Shown here in pieces: positions 9,650-16,940 of a DNA stretch of 64,000 bases. How positions within the stretch are numbered: the stretch's first letter is position 1; each line of letters starts with the position of its first letter. Below the pieces are notes generated by a model, which worked only from the letters and a program-made list of their open reading frames with translations, was not told where the DNA came from and made no database searches. The position numbers and the translations under genes were made by a program. The stretch spans positions 62,001 to 126,000 of the forward strand of contig NZ_BRVN01000004.1 in NCBI RefSeq assembly GCF_026011735.1, read 5' to 3'. The stretch is from Dietzia sp. NCCP-2495 (GTDB lineage Bacteria; Actinomycetota; Actinomycetes; Mycobacteriales; Mycobacteriaceae).

Positions 9650-9933
9650 CCGTCCTCCATCGTCAGATAAGAGCGTTTATATCAGCAGCATCCGACAGTG
9701 CCTTCAGTTAAACCCTTGCTGGAGGGGCGATGATCGACGTTGTGACTCTTACCTTCGTTTGGCGGGATTTCGCAGGTTCGTTTGGCGGTGTGAGGCGATG
9801 CCGATGACGAGGATGGAGCGGGGTTCGCGACCCATATCGATTTCGGGCCGTAGTTATGAGCACTATTGTTAACGCAGTTCGCTCTCGGAACGATTACTGA
9901 ATCGAACCCCACCACTTCTACCGAGGACACCGT

Positions 9934-10317
9934 ATGCGCCGCGCACTCAGATCTCTGCTGGCCGTTTCAGCTGCCTCCGTATGTTTACTGGCCGGCGCGG
10001 GATCGGCCAGTGCGCAGGATGCATGGCCAGTCGATCCGGGCCCAGGTAGCGCGGTGCGCCCTGTGGATGCTGGCCCCTATGTCCTCACCTCCGATCAACC
10101 GGAGTTCTACAACCCGGCCGATCAGCGAGTTCGGATTATCACCCCGTTCGGGCACTCCACCCGGATCGTGTGTAGCGGCTTCCGTGCGTTCAACGACTGC
10201 TGGCAAGCCGATCGCGATGGGCACCCGCACAAACTCGAACTGATCTTCGGCTTCAACCTCGGTTCGGTTTCTGCGCCGAACGTCTTCCTCTACCCCGGCA
10301 TGATTCCTGGTCTGTAG
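9934..10317 (+). CDS. Small secreted protein of unknown function
   Basis: 127 residues. The N-terminus is a classic Sec signal peptide: MRRALRSLL, a hydrophobic stretch, and a probable cleavage site after ASA near residue 27. The mature part is about 100 residues, Pro- and Asp-rich near its start, and has two cysteines (in RIVCSGF and FNDCWQAD) that could form a disulfide. No enzyme motif is visible. The first of a run of three plus-strand orphan genes between the defence island and dnaB, each separated by about 265 bases, so they are probably transcribed singly. I do not recognise the family. Confidence 0.65.
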   Translation: MRRALRSLLAVSAASVCLLAGAGSASAQDAWPVDPGPGSAVRPVDAGPYVLTSDQPEFYNPADQRVRIITPFGHSTRIVCSGFRAFNDCWQADRDGHPHKLELIFGFNLGSVSAPNVFLYPGMIPGL

Positions 10318-10585
10318 CCAAGCCAGATTCCGTGAGGTGCGGCTCCAGTGCCCTGTCGGATCCCCGCGGGGTGCAGTAACATCAACTGGAGACTGATCAG
10401 GTCGTCGGGTATCGGCCCCCCCACACCCAGGGGCCCCAGAAGGATGAGACGCGTAAACCGCGTTCCTTACCTATGCGCCGGGCAGGAGCCAACTCACGTC
10501 GGGGCGGGCTTCACTCGCCCGTCACCGCGACTGTCACCGGCAAAGCCTTTCGTGGCAGAGACGTCAATGCGGGCGGGAGGCAAGA

Positions 10586-11077
10586 GTGGAGGCCTTCCTC
10601 GTTCCGCTCCTGCCGCCTGTGGCGATGTCGCTCGCGCTTTGGGCGTGGATCATCTGGATTTCCTTTCGGGCCGCGGGTCGAGGCACGCAGAGAACGACGG
10701 CCGCCGTGTCTGTGCTGCTGTCGATCTGCGGAGCTATCGCTTTTCTCGGGTTCAGCGGCAGCGACGATTACAACGACTTCCCCGGTTACACCTGTGCCCG
10801 TCGCGACGGGCACGTGCCGGACGGCTTCCCTCCCGACCGGCTTCCCCCGCAGGAACAGGTGAGCACTTTCCATACCAATCTCGACTGGTCCCACGGGTAC
10901 GAGTTGCTTCCCGCGGGCGTCCGCTGTACTTACTGGACCAGAGACGCCCCCAGCGTCACGGTGGTCACTCACAGCCCTTGGTCTTACTCGGTGTGGATCT
11001 ACGGACTGCTCATCGTTGCCTTGGCACAGGCCGCACGAGTCTTCGACCCGGACCTGCTTTCCCAGCGCCATCGCTGA
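10586..11077 (+). CDS. Small membrane protein of unknown function
   Basis: 163 residues with two N-terminal hydrophobic segments (about 5-27 and 38-58), a polar central loop holding two cysteines (YTCARRDG and GVRCTYW), and a third hydrophobic segment near 138-156. Start is GTG at 10586 with GGGAGG five bases upstream. The loop between the second and third membrane segments (about 80 residues, aromatic and Cys-containing) is likely extracytoplasmic. I recognise no family. It neighbours other orphan envelope proteins, so the stretch reads as accessory DNA. Confidence 0.6.
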   Translation: MEAFLVPLLPPVAMSLALWAWIIWISFRAAGRGTQRTTAAVSVLLSICGAIAFLGFSGSDDYNDFPGYTCARRDGHVPDGFPPDRLPPQEQVSTFHTNLDWSHGYELLPAGVRCTYWTRDAPSVTVVTHSPWSYSVWIYGLLIVALAQAARVFDPDLLSQRHR

Positions 11078-11341
11078 CCCTTGGCAGCAGTTCGGAGCCA
11101 GCCCAAGCGGCATAAGTCTCGACGTCGTCTGGCAGCTCGTCTCGCCTCCGATCTTCGCCAGCCTACTTATCACTCTGGACTGCATACCGACAGCAGACTG
11201 AGCGCGCCCAGCTCCCGGAGCCTGCCGGATGTTGCGCCGCTGACCTTCTGTCAGCTCGTCCCTTAAACGATCGATTCTGCGACAATCGGCGAGGCTTGCA
11301 GTTCACTGCCGGGGCCCGCTCGGGGCCTCTACGCTGAAGGC

Positions 11342-11998
11342 ATGCCGGTCGAAGTGGTGGACGCTCCCAATACTCGCGGGACTCGCTTAGCGTCTGGCGC
11401 TGTCCGCGCCGCAAGCGTGGTCGCTGCGGTGGTCGCCGTGGCGTCTTCCGCTGCATTCATCGTCCTTGCAGCCGACAGGGTTCCATTCAGCAACTACAAC
11501 GTGACGACCACCGACTGGCTGCTCGTTTTCGTGGTCTCTGGATACGCACTGGCGATTGCCGGCTTAGCGTGGCTGATCGCACTGATCGCGGCGTGGCGAA
11601 AGCGACACCTTCGCACACGTTGGCTTGCTGCTCCTCCCGCCCTTCTGGCGGTTGGCGTGCTCTCCGCCGTACCGATAGGTCTCGCTATCCCTGAGGGATT
11701 CGATGCATCCCGCCCTGAACTCGAAGCAGTGGCCGCTCAGGCCCGGTCACACCCGCCGGGGTGGTCGGAGAACTACGGTTACGACGACCCGCGCCATGTG
11801 GGGAATATGGATGTCGGCTCAGTGCTCCACCGCAAAGATGGGGTGGTCGTGGTGAGCAATGCCGACTCTGGCCTCTTCTTCCAGATGAGTGGTTGGGCGC
11901 ATTCACCCGAGGGCCCGCCCACCTTCGATCCCGGAGTCAGAGGGTTAGAGGTAAACCACCTCGAAGGGCCCTGGTACTCGTACCGGTACGTCTTGTAG
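11342..11998 (+). CDS. Membrane protein of unknown function
   Basis: 218 residues starting with ATG at 11342. Three hydrophobic segments are visible: about 19-44, 54-84 (with Trp, Leu and Ile) and 97-117. They are followed by a soluble C-terminal domain of about 100 residues, rich in Gly, Asp and His, predicted to lie outside the membrane. No catalytic motif is visible. It resembles the preceding small membrane gene in layout (membrane anchor plus exposed domain) but not in sequence. Function unknown. Confidence 0.6.
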   Translation: MPVEVVDAPNTRGTRLASGAVRAASVVAAVVAVASSAAFIVLAADRVPFSNYNVTTTDWLLVFVVSGYALAIAGLAWLIALIAAWRKRHLRTRWLAAPPALLAVGVLSAVPIGLAIPEGFDASRPELEAVAAQARSHPPGWSENYGYDDPRHVGNMDVGSVLHRKDGVVVVSNADSGLFFQMSGWAHSPEGPPTFDPGVRGLEVNHLEGPWYSYRYVL

Positions 11999-12397
11999 TG
12001 GTGCCCCAGACTTGTCGACTGAGCCTGAGGACCGCCATTCAGAACTGCAGAAACCCGCCAAACGAAGCTGCTAGTCACAGTTTGGAGGCGCAGCATTCCC
12101 GCTGTGTCGCAGGGTGTGTTTCACCTCTTGCGAAACAGGCGCCGCTGGGGTCTAGAGGGCCTACGACCCCGTTGGTCGGCATCCCAGATCCTGCGCCACG
12201 AATGCGCCTAGCATCGTTTGGCTCCACGATGTCCTGCCCCGCAAGGAACCGGGCCCAGCCACCTACCGCACTAGAAGGCAGAATCTTGCACTTTCAGACA
12301 ATTCTCAGCAGTCCCAACCAATCCCATTAAAACTGGCTCAAAATCCCAGAATCCCAAGATTTCGACCCAGAGTCCCAACTTTCGCCTTGCGCGGCAC
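11999..12397. other. Gene-free stretch between orphan membrane gene and dnaB
   Basis: About 400 bases with no supported gene. It is less GC-rich than the core genes. It contains repeated short CCCAA/CCCAG motifs near 12310-12380 but no convincing terminator hairpin for the convergent genes either side. I checked it for a tRNA fold and for att-like repeats and saw none. It marks the boundary between accessory DNA (left) and core synteny (right). Confidence 0.4.
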
Positions 12398-14221
12398 CTA
12401 CAGCCCCCGCGCCATGTCCACGAACCGCGAGTAGTGCAGCTGGTGCGCCACCGTGATGGTTGCCGTGGGACCACCTCGGTGCTTGCCCAGGATCAGATCC
12501 GCCTCGCCGGCGCGCGGGTCGTCGCGTTCCGTCGAGTCCGGGCGGTGCAGCAGCATGACGATGTCGGCGTCCTGCTCCAGTGACCCCGACTCACGGAGGT
12601 CGGAGACCTGCGGACGCTTGTCGGTGCGCTGCTCGGGTCCACGGTTCAGCTGTGAGATCGCGATGAGGGGCACGTCGACCTCCTTGGCCAGTAGCTTGAG
12701 CTGACGCGAGAAGTCCGACACCTCCTGCTGGCGGGACTCGACCTTCTTGCCCGAGGACATCAGCTGCAGGTAGTCCACCACGATCAGCCGCAGGTCGTGC
12801 TTCTGCTTGAGCCGTCGCGCCTTGGCGCGGATCTCCATCATGGTGAGGTTCGGCGAATCGTCGATGAACAGCGGCGCCTCAGAGATCTCTCCCATCCGCC
12901 GTGCCATACGTGTCCAGTCCTCGTCGCTCATCGTGCCGGACTTCATATCGGACAGCTTCACCCGCGCCTCTGCGCTCATGAGGCGCATGACGATCTCGGT
13001 CTTGCTCATCTCCAGCGAGAACATGACCGAGGTCAGCCCGTTCTTGATGGAGCAGGACCGCATGATGTCCAGGCCGATGGTGGAGTTGTGCGTGGGAATC
13101 GAGGTGGGTCCGGCGAGGTACAGGTGATCGTCGGCTGCGACCTCGATGCACCGGACCGGGACGCTGTCCGCGCTGCGTACGTCGGTGATGATCCGGGCCG
13201 GGCGCCCGGAGTCGGGATGTTCGGGGACGACGATCCCGAAGTCGGACACCAGCATCAGGGTGTCGAGCGACTTGGTGGTGACCACCTGGTTGGTGCCGCC
13301 CATCTCGATGCGCCACTCGTGTTCGGCATCCGCGACGATCTCGGCACCGTCGTTGAACCGTACGACGAAGCAGGGACGATCTTCCCACACCTCGGTGACA
13401 CCGGTGACCTCGGTGGGGTTGCCGTCGACGCCGAGGACACGGTCGCCCACGGCGACCTCGCCCATCGTGGTCTGCCCCTCGGGCGTGGGCAGGACGGTGT
13501 CCAGGGCAAGCGCCTTACCGACGCCGGGACGCGCGGCGATGATGATCATCTGGCCGCCGTGGAGGCCGTTGGTAACGGCGTCGAGATCCGCGAACCCGGT
13601 CGGCACACCCTTGCTCAGGCCACCGGCGGTGTGGATGTTGTCGATCTCGTCCATCGTGGGCTGGAGGAGCTCCTCGATCACGACGAAGTCCTCAGTCGTA
13701 CGCCGCTCGGTGACCTCGAATATCTCCGCCTGGGCCCGGTCGACCACCTCGGTCACGTCGGCGCCCTCGGACCCCGAGTAGCCGTACTGCACGATCCGAG
13801 TCCCCGCATCGACGAGACGACGCAGGACGGCCTTCTCCGCGACGATCTCCGCGTAGTAGCCGGCGTTGGCGGCGGTGGGGACTGTCGAGATGAGGGTGTG
13901 GAGGTACGGCGCACCTCCGACGCGGCGCAGTTCCCCACGGCGGTCGAGCTCGGCTGAGACCGTGACCGCATCGGCGGGCTCACCGCGCGCGTAGAGGTCC
14001 AGGATCACGTCGTAGATGGACTGGTGCGACGGCTTGTAGAAATCACCGGGCTGGATCTCCTCGACCACGTCCGCGATCGCGTCCTTGCTCAGCAGCATGC
14101 CGCCGAGGACCGATTGCTCCGCGGTCAGATCCTGCGGAGGCGTCCGGCCGAACTCTCCGCCGCCATTGTCCTCGGGAGGTGGTGCCATATTGCCGGGATC
14201 GTCGAATCCCCCCTGCGCCAT
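12398..14221 (-). CDS. dnaB: Replicative DNA helicase DnaB (intein-containing precursor)
   Basis: 607-residue precursor. The N-terminal DnaB domain begins at PPQDLTAEQSVLGGML. The RecA-like helicase domain has Walker A ARPGVGK, which is split by an intein after the Lys and resumes with STIGLDIMRS. Downstream are RLIVVDYLQLM (Walker B), ISQLNRGPEQR and the C-terminal DADIVMLLHRPD. Removing the 143-residue intein leaves a 464-residue helicase, a normal size. ATG at 14221 has GGAG upstream; longer in-frame starts exist to 14287 but do not look like DnaB. It unwinds DNA at the replication fork. It has its own leader because a strong hairpin separates it from rplI, and several DnaA boxes lie in that leader. 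Confidence 0.97.
   Translation of the reverse strand: MAQGGFDDPGNMAPPPEDNGGGEFGRTPPQDLTAEQSVLGGMLLSKDAIADVVEEIQPGDFYKPSHQSIYDVILDLYARGEPADAVTVSAELDRRGELRRVGGAPYLHTLISTVPTAANAGYYAEIVAEKAVLRRLVDAGTRIVQYGYSGSEGADVTEVVDRAQAEIFEVTERRTTEDFVVIEELLQPTMDEIDNIHTAGGLSKGVPTGFADLDAVTNGLHGGQMIIIAARPGVGKALALDTVLPTPEGQTTMGEVAVGDRVLGVDGNPTEVTGVTEVWEDRPCFVVRFNDGAEIVADAEHEWRIEMGGTNQVVTTKSLDTLMLVSDFGIVVPEHPDSGRPARIITDVRSADSVPVRCIEVAADDHLYLAGPTSIPTHNSTIGLDIMRSCSIKNGLTSVMFSLEMSKTEIVMRLMSAEARVKLSDMKSGTMSDEDWTRMARRMGEISEAPLFIDDSPNLTMMEIRAKARRLKQKHDLRLIVVDYLQLMSSGKKVESRQQEVSDFSRQLKLLAKEVDVPLIAISQLNRGPEQRTDKRPQVSDLRESGSLEQDADIVMLLHRPDSTERDDPRAGEADLILGKHRGGPTATITVAHQLHYSRFVDMARGL
13085..13513 (-). mobile_element. Class 3-type mini-intein in the DnaB P-loop
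   Basis: A 143-residue in-frame insertion between the Lys and Ser of the Walker A motif (GVGK | STIG). It starts with Ala rather than Cys or Ser and ends His-Asn before Ser+1. It carries the class 3 signature WCT triplet: Trp67 two residues after the block B His65, Cys122 in block F (VRCIEV) and Thr141 in block G (PTHN). Class 3 inteins splice through the block F Cys because residue 1 is not a nucleophile. No LAGLIDADG endonuclease domain fits in the short linker (about residues 85-110), so it is a mini-intein unable to home by itself. The helicase cannot bind ATP until it is removed. Confidence 0.9.
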
Positions 14222-14320
14222 GACTGCTCCTCTCCGCTGTAGTACTGCCGTGTCACCGGCCCGTGCGACCTCTCCACTGTAGGTCACTCCCCCGACACGC
14301 CCGGACGCACCAGGTCCGAG

Positions 14321-14599
14321 TTATCCACAGGTTTATCCACATTCGCGAGTGGCCACCTGTGGACAACTGTGGATGACTGTGAGTTACCCGGGCGAGATGA
14401 ACGGTGAAATGTGGATAACTCGTGGAATGGCCAGGTCATTCGGCCAATAACCGCAGGTCACTGCAATAGTTGCAGGTAGAGCGCCCGGTGGAGAACCGCC
14501 GATACCACGTTGGATTCCGAGACACAACGGTTACCCGAAAGTGAACCAGGGCATCCGTCCAAGCAACTTTAACCTAGCTTTCCTACGGAGTTATCCACA
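14321..14599. repeat. Cluster of DnaA boxes upstream of dnaB
   Basis: Four perfect TTATCCACA boxes: plus strand at 14321-14329, 14333-14341 and 14591-14599, minus strand at 14410-14418. Two near matches on the minus strand lie between them: TTGTCCACA at 14358-14366 and TCATCCACA at 14368-14376. Five of the six fall within 98 bases. They lie in the 668-base gap between rplI and dnaB, just upstream of dnaB. Likely roles are DnaA control of dnaB transcription or DnaA titration. I do not call it oriC because dnaA and dnaN are not here and there is no obvious AT-rich unwinding element. Confidence 0.75.
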
Positions 14600-14837
14600 G
14601 GGAGTCCACACCCCGCCCCGGGGTCGTGAACACCCGCGCCTGCACGGGGATTCCACGGATCGTTGCCGGTCGGCGCGCTGCCAACTCCGGCGCGCTGCCG
14701 ACTCCGGCTCGCGGCCATCGCTGACTCCCCGTCTACGCCGCGCCCACCGACCCTCAGCACGAGTCGTCCCTCGAGCACGAGTCGACCCACTGCACTCACC
14801 GACCCCCGAGCACGAGTCGACCCGCAACACGACTGAG

Positions 14838-14868
14838 GGCCCCGGCCGTCGTGGTGACGGCCGGGGCC
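14838..14868 (-). terminator. Terminator hairpin after rplI
   Basis: A perfect 13-bp stem (GGCCCCGGCCGTC / GACGGCCGGGGCC) around a 5-base loop, 21 bases beyond the rplI stop, flanked by CTGA/TCAG that can extend the stem. No long T-run follows, which is usual in high-GC actinobacteria. It would end the rpsF-ssb-rplI transcript and leave dnaB to its own promoter. Confidence 0.75.
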
Positions 14869-14889
14869 ATCAGCCCTGGTACTTGACGA

Positions 14890-15342
14890 TCAGGCCGGGA
14901 CTACCTCGACCGCGACGTGCGCGGTGGTGTCGTGACCTAGGTCGACGACGACGCTGTGCGCGCCGGTCGACTTGATGTGCTCCTTGGGCATCTGCACCGA
15001 GCGCTTGTCGAGCACGGGGCCGCCGGCGACCTTCACGGCCGAGGCGACGTCGCCCGCGGTGACCGAACCGAACAGCTTGCCGGTGTCGGAGGTCTTGACC
15101 GCGACCTTGACGTTCTCGAGCGACTCGAGCTTCTGCTTGAGCTCGTTGGCGTGCTCCGAGTCGCGCACCGAACGAGCCTCCTGGGCCCGCTTGATGGACT
15201 CGATCTGACGCTCCGCGCCCGGGGTGGCCACAATGGCGAGCCCGCGCGGGAGCAGGAAGTTACGACCGTATCCGCCCTTGACCTCGACGATGTCGCCCGG
15301 AGCACCGAGCTTGTCGACGTCGGCGGTGAGGATCAGCTTCAT
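14890..15342 (-). CDS. rplI: 50S ribosomal protein bL9
   Basis: 150 residues, the normal length. Starts [17 protein letters not shown], with the conserved [14 protein letters not shown] segment of the N-terminal rRNA-binding domain at about 22-36, the long connecting helix (residues 41-75) and the C-terminal domain ([14 protein letters not shown] end). ATG at 15342 is chosen over a longer open frame because it is the invariant bL9 start and is preceded by a GAAAGG. Third gene of rpsF-ssb-rplI. bS18 (rpsR), which often lies between ssb and rplI, is absent here. Confidence 0.97.
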   Translation of the reverse strand: MKLILTADVDKLGAPGDIVEVKGGYGRNFLLPRGLAIVATPGAERQIESIKRAQEARSVRDSEHANELKQKLESLENVKVAVKTSDTGKLFGSVTAGDVASAVKVAGGPVLDKRSVQMPKEHIKSTGAHSVVVDLGHDTTAHVAVEVVPA

Positions 15343-15455
15343 GATCCGTCTACCTTTCTTTCCTCCGACGATCCGACCTGGGCCGGGTTGTCGCGAGGTC
15401 ATGTCTCATGCTTATGGGGGTGGGGCGAGCTGCGCCCCTGGGAACTCGACCCGTC

Positions 15456-16040
15456 CTAGAACGGGGGCTCGTCGTCCATGCCGCCGAACCCACCGGAACC
15501 GCCGGCCTGCGGGGCACTGCCCCACGGATCGTCGTTCTGGGGCCGACCCTGGCCGCCGCCATAACCGCCCTGCTGTGGCTGGCCTCCGCCGTAGCCACCC
15601 TGCGGCTGGCCGCCGCCCTGAAAACCGCCACCCTGGCCGCCGCCGCCCTGGAAACCGCCCCCGCCGCCTTCGCGGTTGGTGCGGGTCACCTTGGCGGTGG
15701 CGTACTTCAGCGACGGACCGACCTCGTCGACCTCGACCTCGTACACGGTGCGCTTCTCGCCCTCACGCGTCTCGTACGACCGCTGGCGAAGCCGGCCGTT
15801 GACGATGACGCGCATGCCCTTCTGCAGGGACTCGGCGACGTTCTCCGCCGCCTGGCGCCAGACGTTGCAGGTGAGGAACAGACCTTCGCCGTCCTCCCAC
15901 TGGTTGGTCTGCGAGTTGAAACGACGCGGCGTGGACGCGATACGGAAATTCGCCACCGCGGCACCCGACGGCGTGAACCGCAGCTCGGGATCCGCGACGA
16001 TGTTTCCGACCACGGTGATAGGGGTGTCGCCCTGTGCCAT
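15456..16040 (-). CDS. ssb: Single-stranded DNA-binding protein
   Basis: 194 residues. The OB-fold core runs from [22 protein letters not shown] to about residue 120 ([36 protein letters not shown]). A Gly/Gln-rich disordered linker with GGYGGG and GGGFQGGG repeats follows (about 125-180). It ends in the acidic tip MDDEPPF that recruits replication and repair proteins. Typical actinobacterial Ssb. Lies 104 bases downstream of rpsF and presumably shares its transcript. Confidence 0.97.
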   Translation of the reverse strand: MAQGDTPITVVGNIVADPELRFTPSGAAVANFRIASTPRRFNSQTNQWEDGEGLFLTCNVWRQAAENVAESLQKGMRVIVNGRLRQRSYETREGEKRTVYEVEVDEVGPSLKYATAKVTRTNREGGGGGFQGGGGQGGGFQGGGQPQGGYGGGQPQQGGYGGGQGRPQNDDPWGSAPQAGGSGGFGGMDDEPPF

Positions 16041-16144
16041 GCGCTTCTCCTCCGTGAAGAACGACTGCGTGCGCAGCCTGAGGTTGTTGGTGATCGAGGC
16101 CGACCGACCGTGCCCAGATTAGCGGGCTGGTCGGACAGTCAGGC

Positions 16145-16432
16145 TCACTTGCCGGTGCGCATCACCTTGGTGCGGAGCACGTTCTCGTTCAGGCCGAGCT
16201 GACGATCCAGCTCCTTGACGGCGTCCGAGCCGGACTTCATCTGGATGACGGCGTAGATGCCCTCGGTCTGCTTGTTGATCTCGTAGGCGAAGCGGCGCTT
16301 GCCCCAGACATCGACCTTGTCGACCGAACCGCCCTCTTGCCGGATCACGTTGAGGAACGTATCCAGCGACGGCGCCACGGTGCGCTCGTCGAGACTCGGA
16401 TCGAGGATGACCATTACTTCGTATTGACGCAC
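16145..16432 (-). CDS. rpsF: 30S ribosomal protein bS6
   Basis: 95 residues, usual length. [17 protein letters not shown] start, [22 protein letters not shown] in the middle and LRTKVMR near the end are hallmarks of bS6. The start codon is GTG at 16432, preceded by a GAGG five bases upstream. First gene of the rpsF-ssb-rplI operon. A hairpin in its leader could be a ribosomal-protein autoregulatory site. Confidence 0.97.
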   Translation of the reverse strand: MRQYEVMVILDPSLDERTVAPSLDTFLNVIRQEGGSVDKVDVWGKRRFAYEINKQTEGIYAVIQMKSGSDAVKELDRQLGLNENVLRTKVMRTGK

Positions 16433-16467
16433 GGGACCTCATCACCTCCTGTGGACTACAGATATCG

Positions 16468-16486
16468 GCCACGGTGTTTCCGTGGC
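16468..16486 (-). promoter_or_regulatory. Hairpin in the rpsF leader
   Basis: Perfect 7-bp stem GCCACGG / CCGTGGC with a 5-base loop, 36 bases before the rpsF start and about 95 bases after the stop of the upstream LuxR-type gene. It could end that gene's transcript, or act as an RNA element in the rpsF leader, where bacteria often place the S6:S18 binding motif. The sequence shows a stem with CCG on its 3' side, but I cannot match the full motif by eye. Confidence 0.4.
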
Positions 16487-16579
16487 AGGAGGGTCGTTGC
16501 GTCAGCAACCGCTCAAGGCTACCCCGTCGGCACGCCGCTGATGAAATCGATCCCCGCGATCACCTGCGAGGACTCCCCA

Positions 16580-16825
16580 CTAGAGATCGTCCAGTCGGAT
16601 ATGGCCGTCCTCGAGCGCCCTCAGGAGGAGTCGGACCTTGGTCCGGGCCGGGCGACCCACGGCGTCATACTTGGACCGGACCCGCTGGATGTAGGTGCTC
16701 ACCGTCGAATCCGCCAGGAAGAGCCGCTCGGTGACCTCGCGCTTGCTGTCGCAGACGAGCCAGGCGATGAGGACTTCGATCTCGCGCTCACTGAGGTCTG
16801 GGCGGCGGGGAAGCATCGCGGTCAT
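16580..16825 (-). CDS. Single-domain LuxR-type HTH regulator
   Basis: 81 residues consisting almost entirely of a LuxR C-terminal HTH: LSEREIEVLIAWLV (residues 11-24), then SKREVTERLFLADSTVSTYIQRVRSKY with the recognition helix, then a basic tail. No receiver or sensor domain is present, so it acts as a bare DNA-binding module. AAGGAG sits eight bases before the ATG. Divergent from the large STAND protein, with two palindromic elements in the 115-base gap, so it probably controls one or both genes. Confidence 0.8.
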   Translation of the reverse strand: MTAMLPRRPDLSEREIEVLIAWLVCDSKREVTERLFLADSTVSTYIQRVRSKYDAVGRPARTKVRLLLRALEDGHIRLDDL

Positions 16826-16841
16826 GGAAAACTCCTTACAA

Positions 16842-16857
16842 ATGAGAATGCTCTCAT
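16842..16857. promoter_or_regulatory. 16-base palindrome in the LuxR-type gene leader
   Basis: ATGAGA-atgc-TCTCAT, a perfect inverted repeat with 6-base arms, 17 bases upstream of the LuxR-type start and directly before its ribosome-binding site. The position suits an operator that blocks transcription or a small leader hairpin. Which protein binds is unknown; self-binding by the HTH protein is the simplest guess. Confidence 0.4.
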
Positions 16858-16897
16858 GATGTGTCCGGCACGCACACCGGTCGAGCGGAGTCGAGTT

Positions 16898-16917
16898 CTC
16901 CGTACAAGTCCGTACGG
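16898..16917. promoter_or_regulatory. Overlapping direct and inverted repeat in the LuxR/STAND gap
   Basis: TCCGTAC occurs at 16898-16904 and again at 16908-16914, ten bases (one helical turn) apart. GTACGGA at 16911-16917 makes an inverted repeat with the first copy (6-base spacer). Such a site suits a dimeric HTH protein. It lies 24 bases before the earliest start of the STAND gene. Confidence 0.4.
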
Positions 16918-16940
16918 ATCTGTCATACGTTCACCTGAAA

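Noticed and set aside
11999-12397. tRNA or attachment site at the island boundary
   Set aside because: No cloverleaf and no matching direct repeat could be found by eye.
12797-13957. 386-codon open frame on the plus strand
   Set aside because: Opposite dnaB and its intein; no independent evidence.
14281-14620. Chromosomal origin of replication
   Set aside because: DnaA boxes are present but dnaA, dnaN and a long AT-rich element are not. Treated as a DnaA-box cluster instead.
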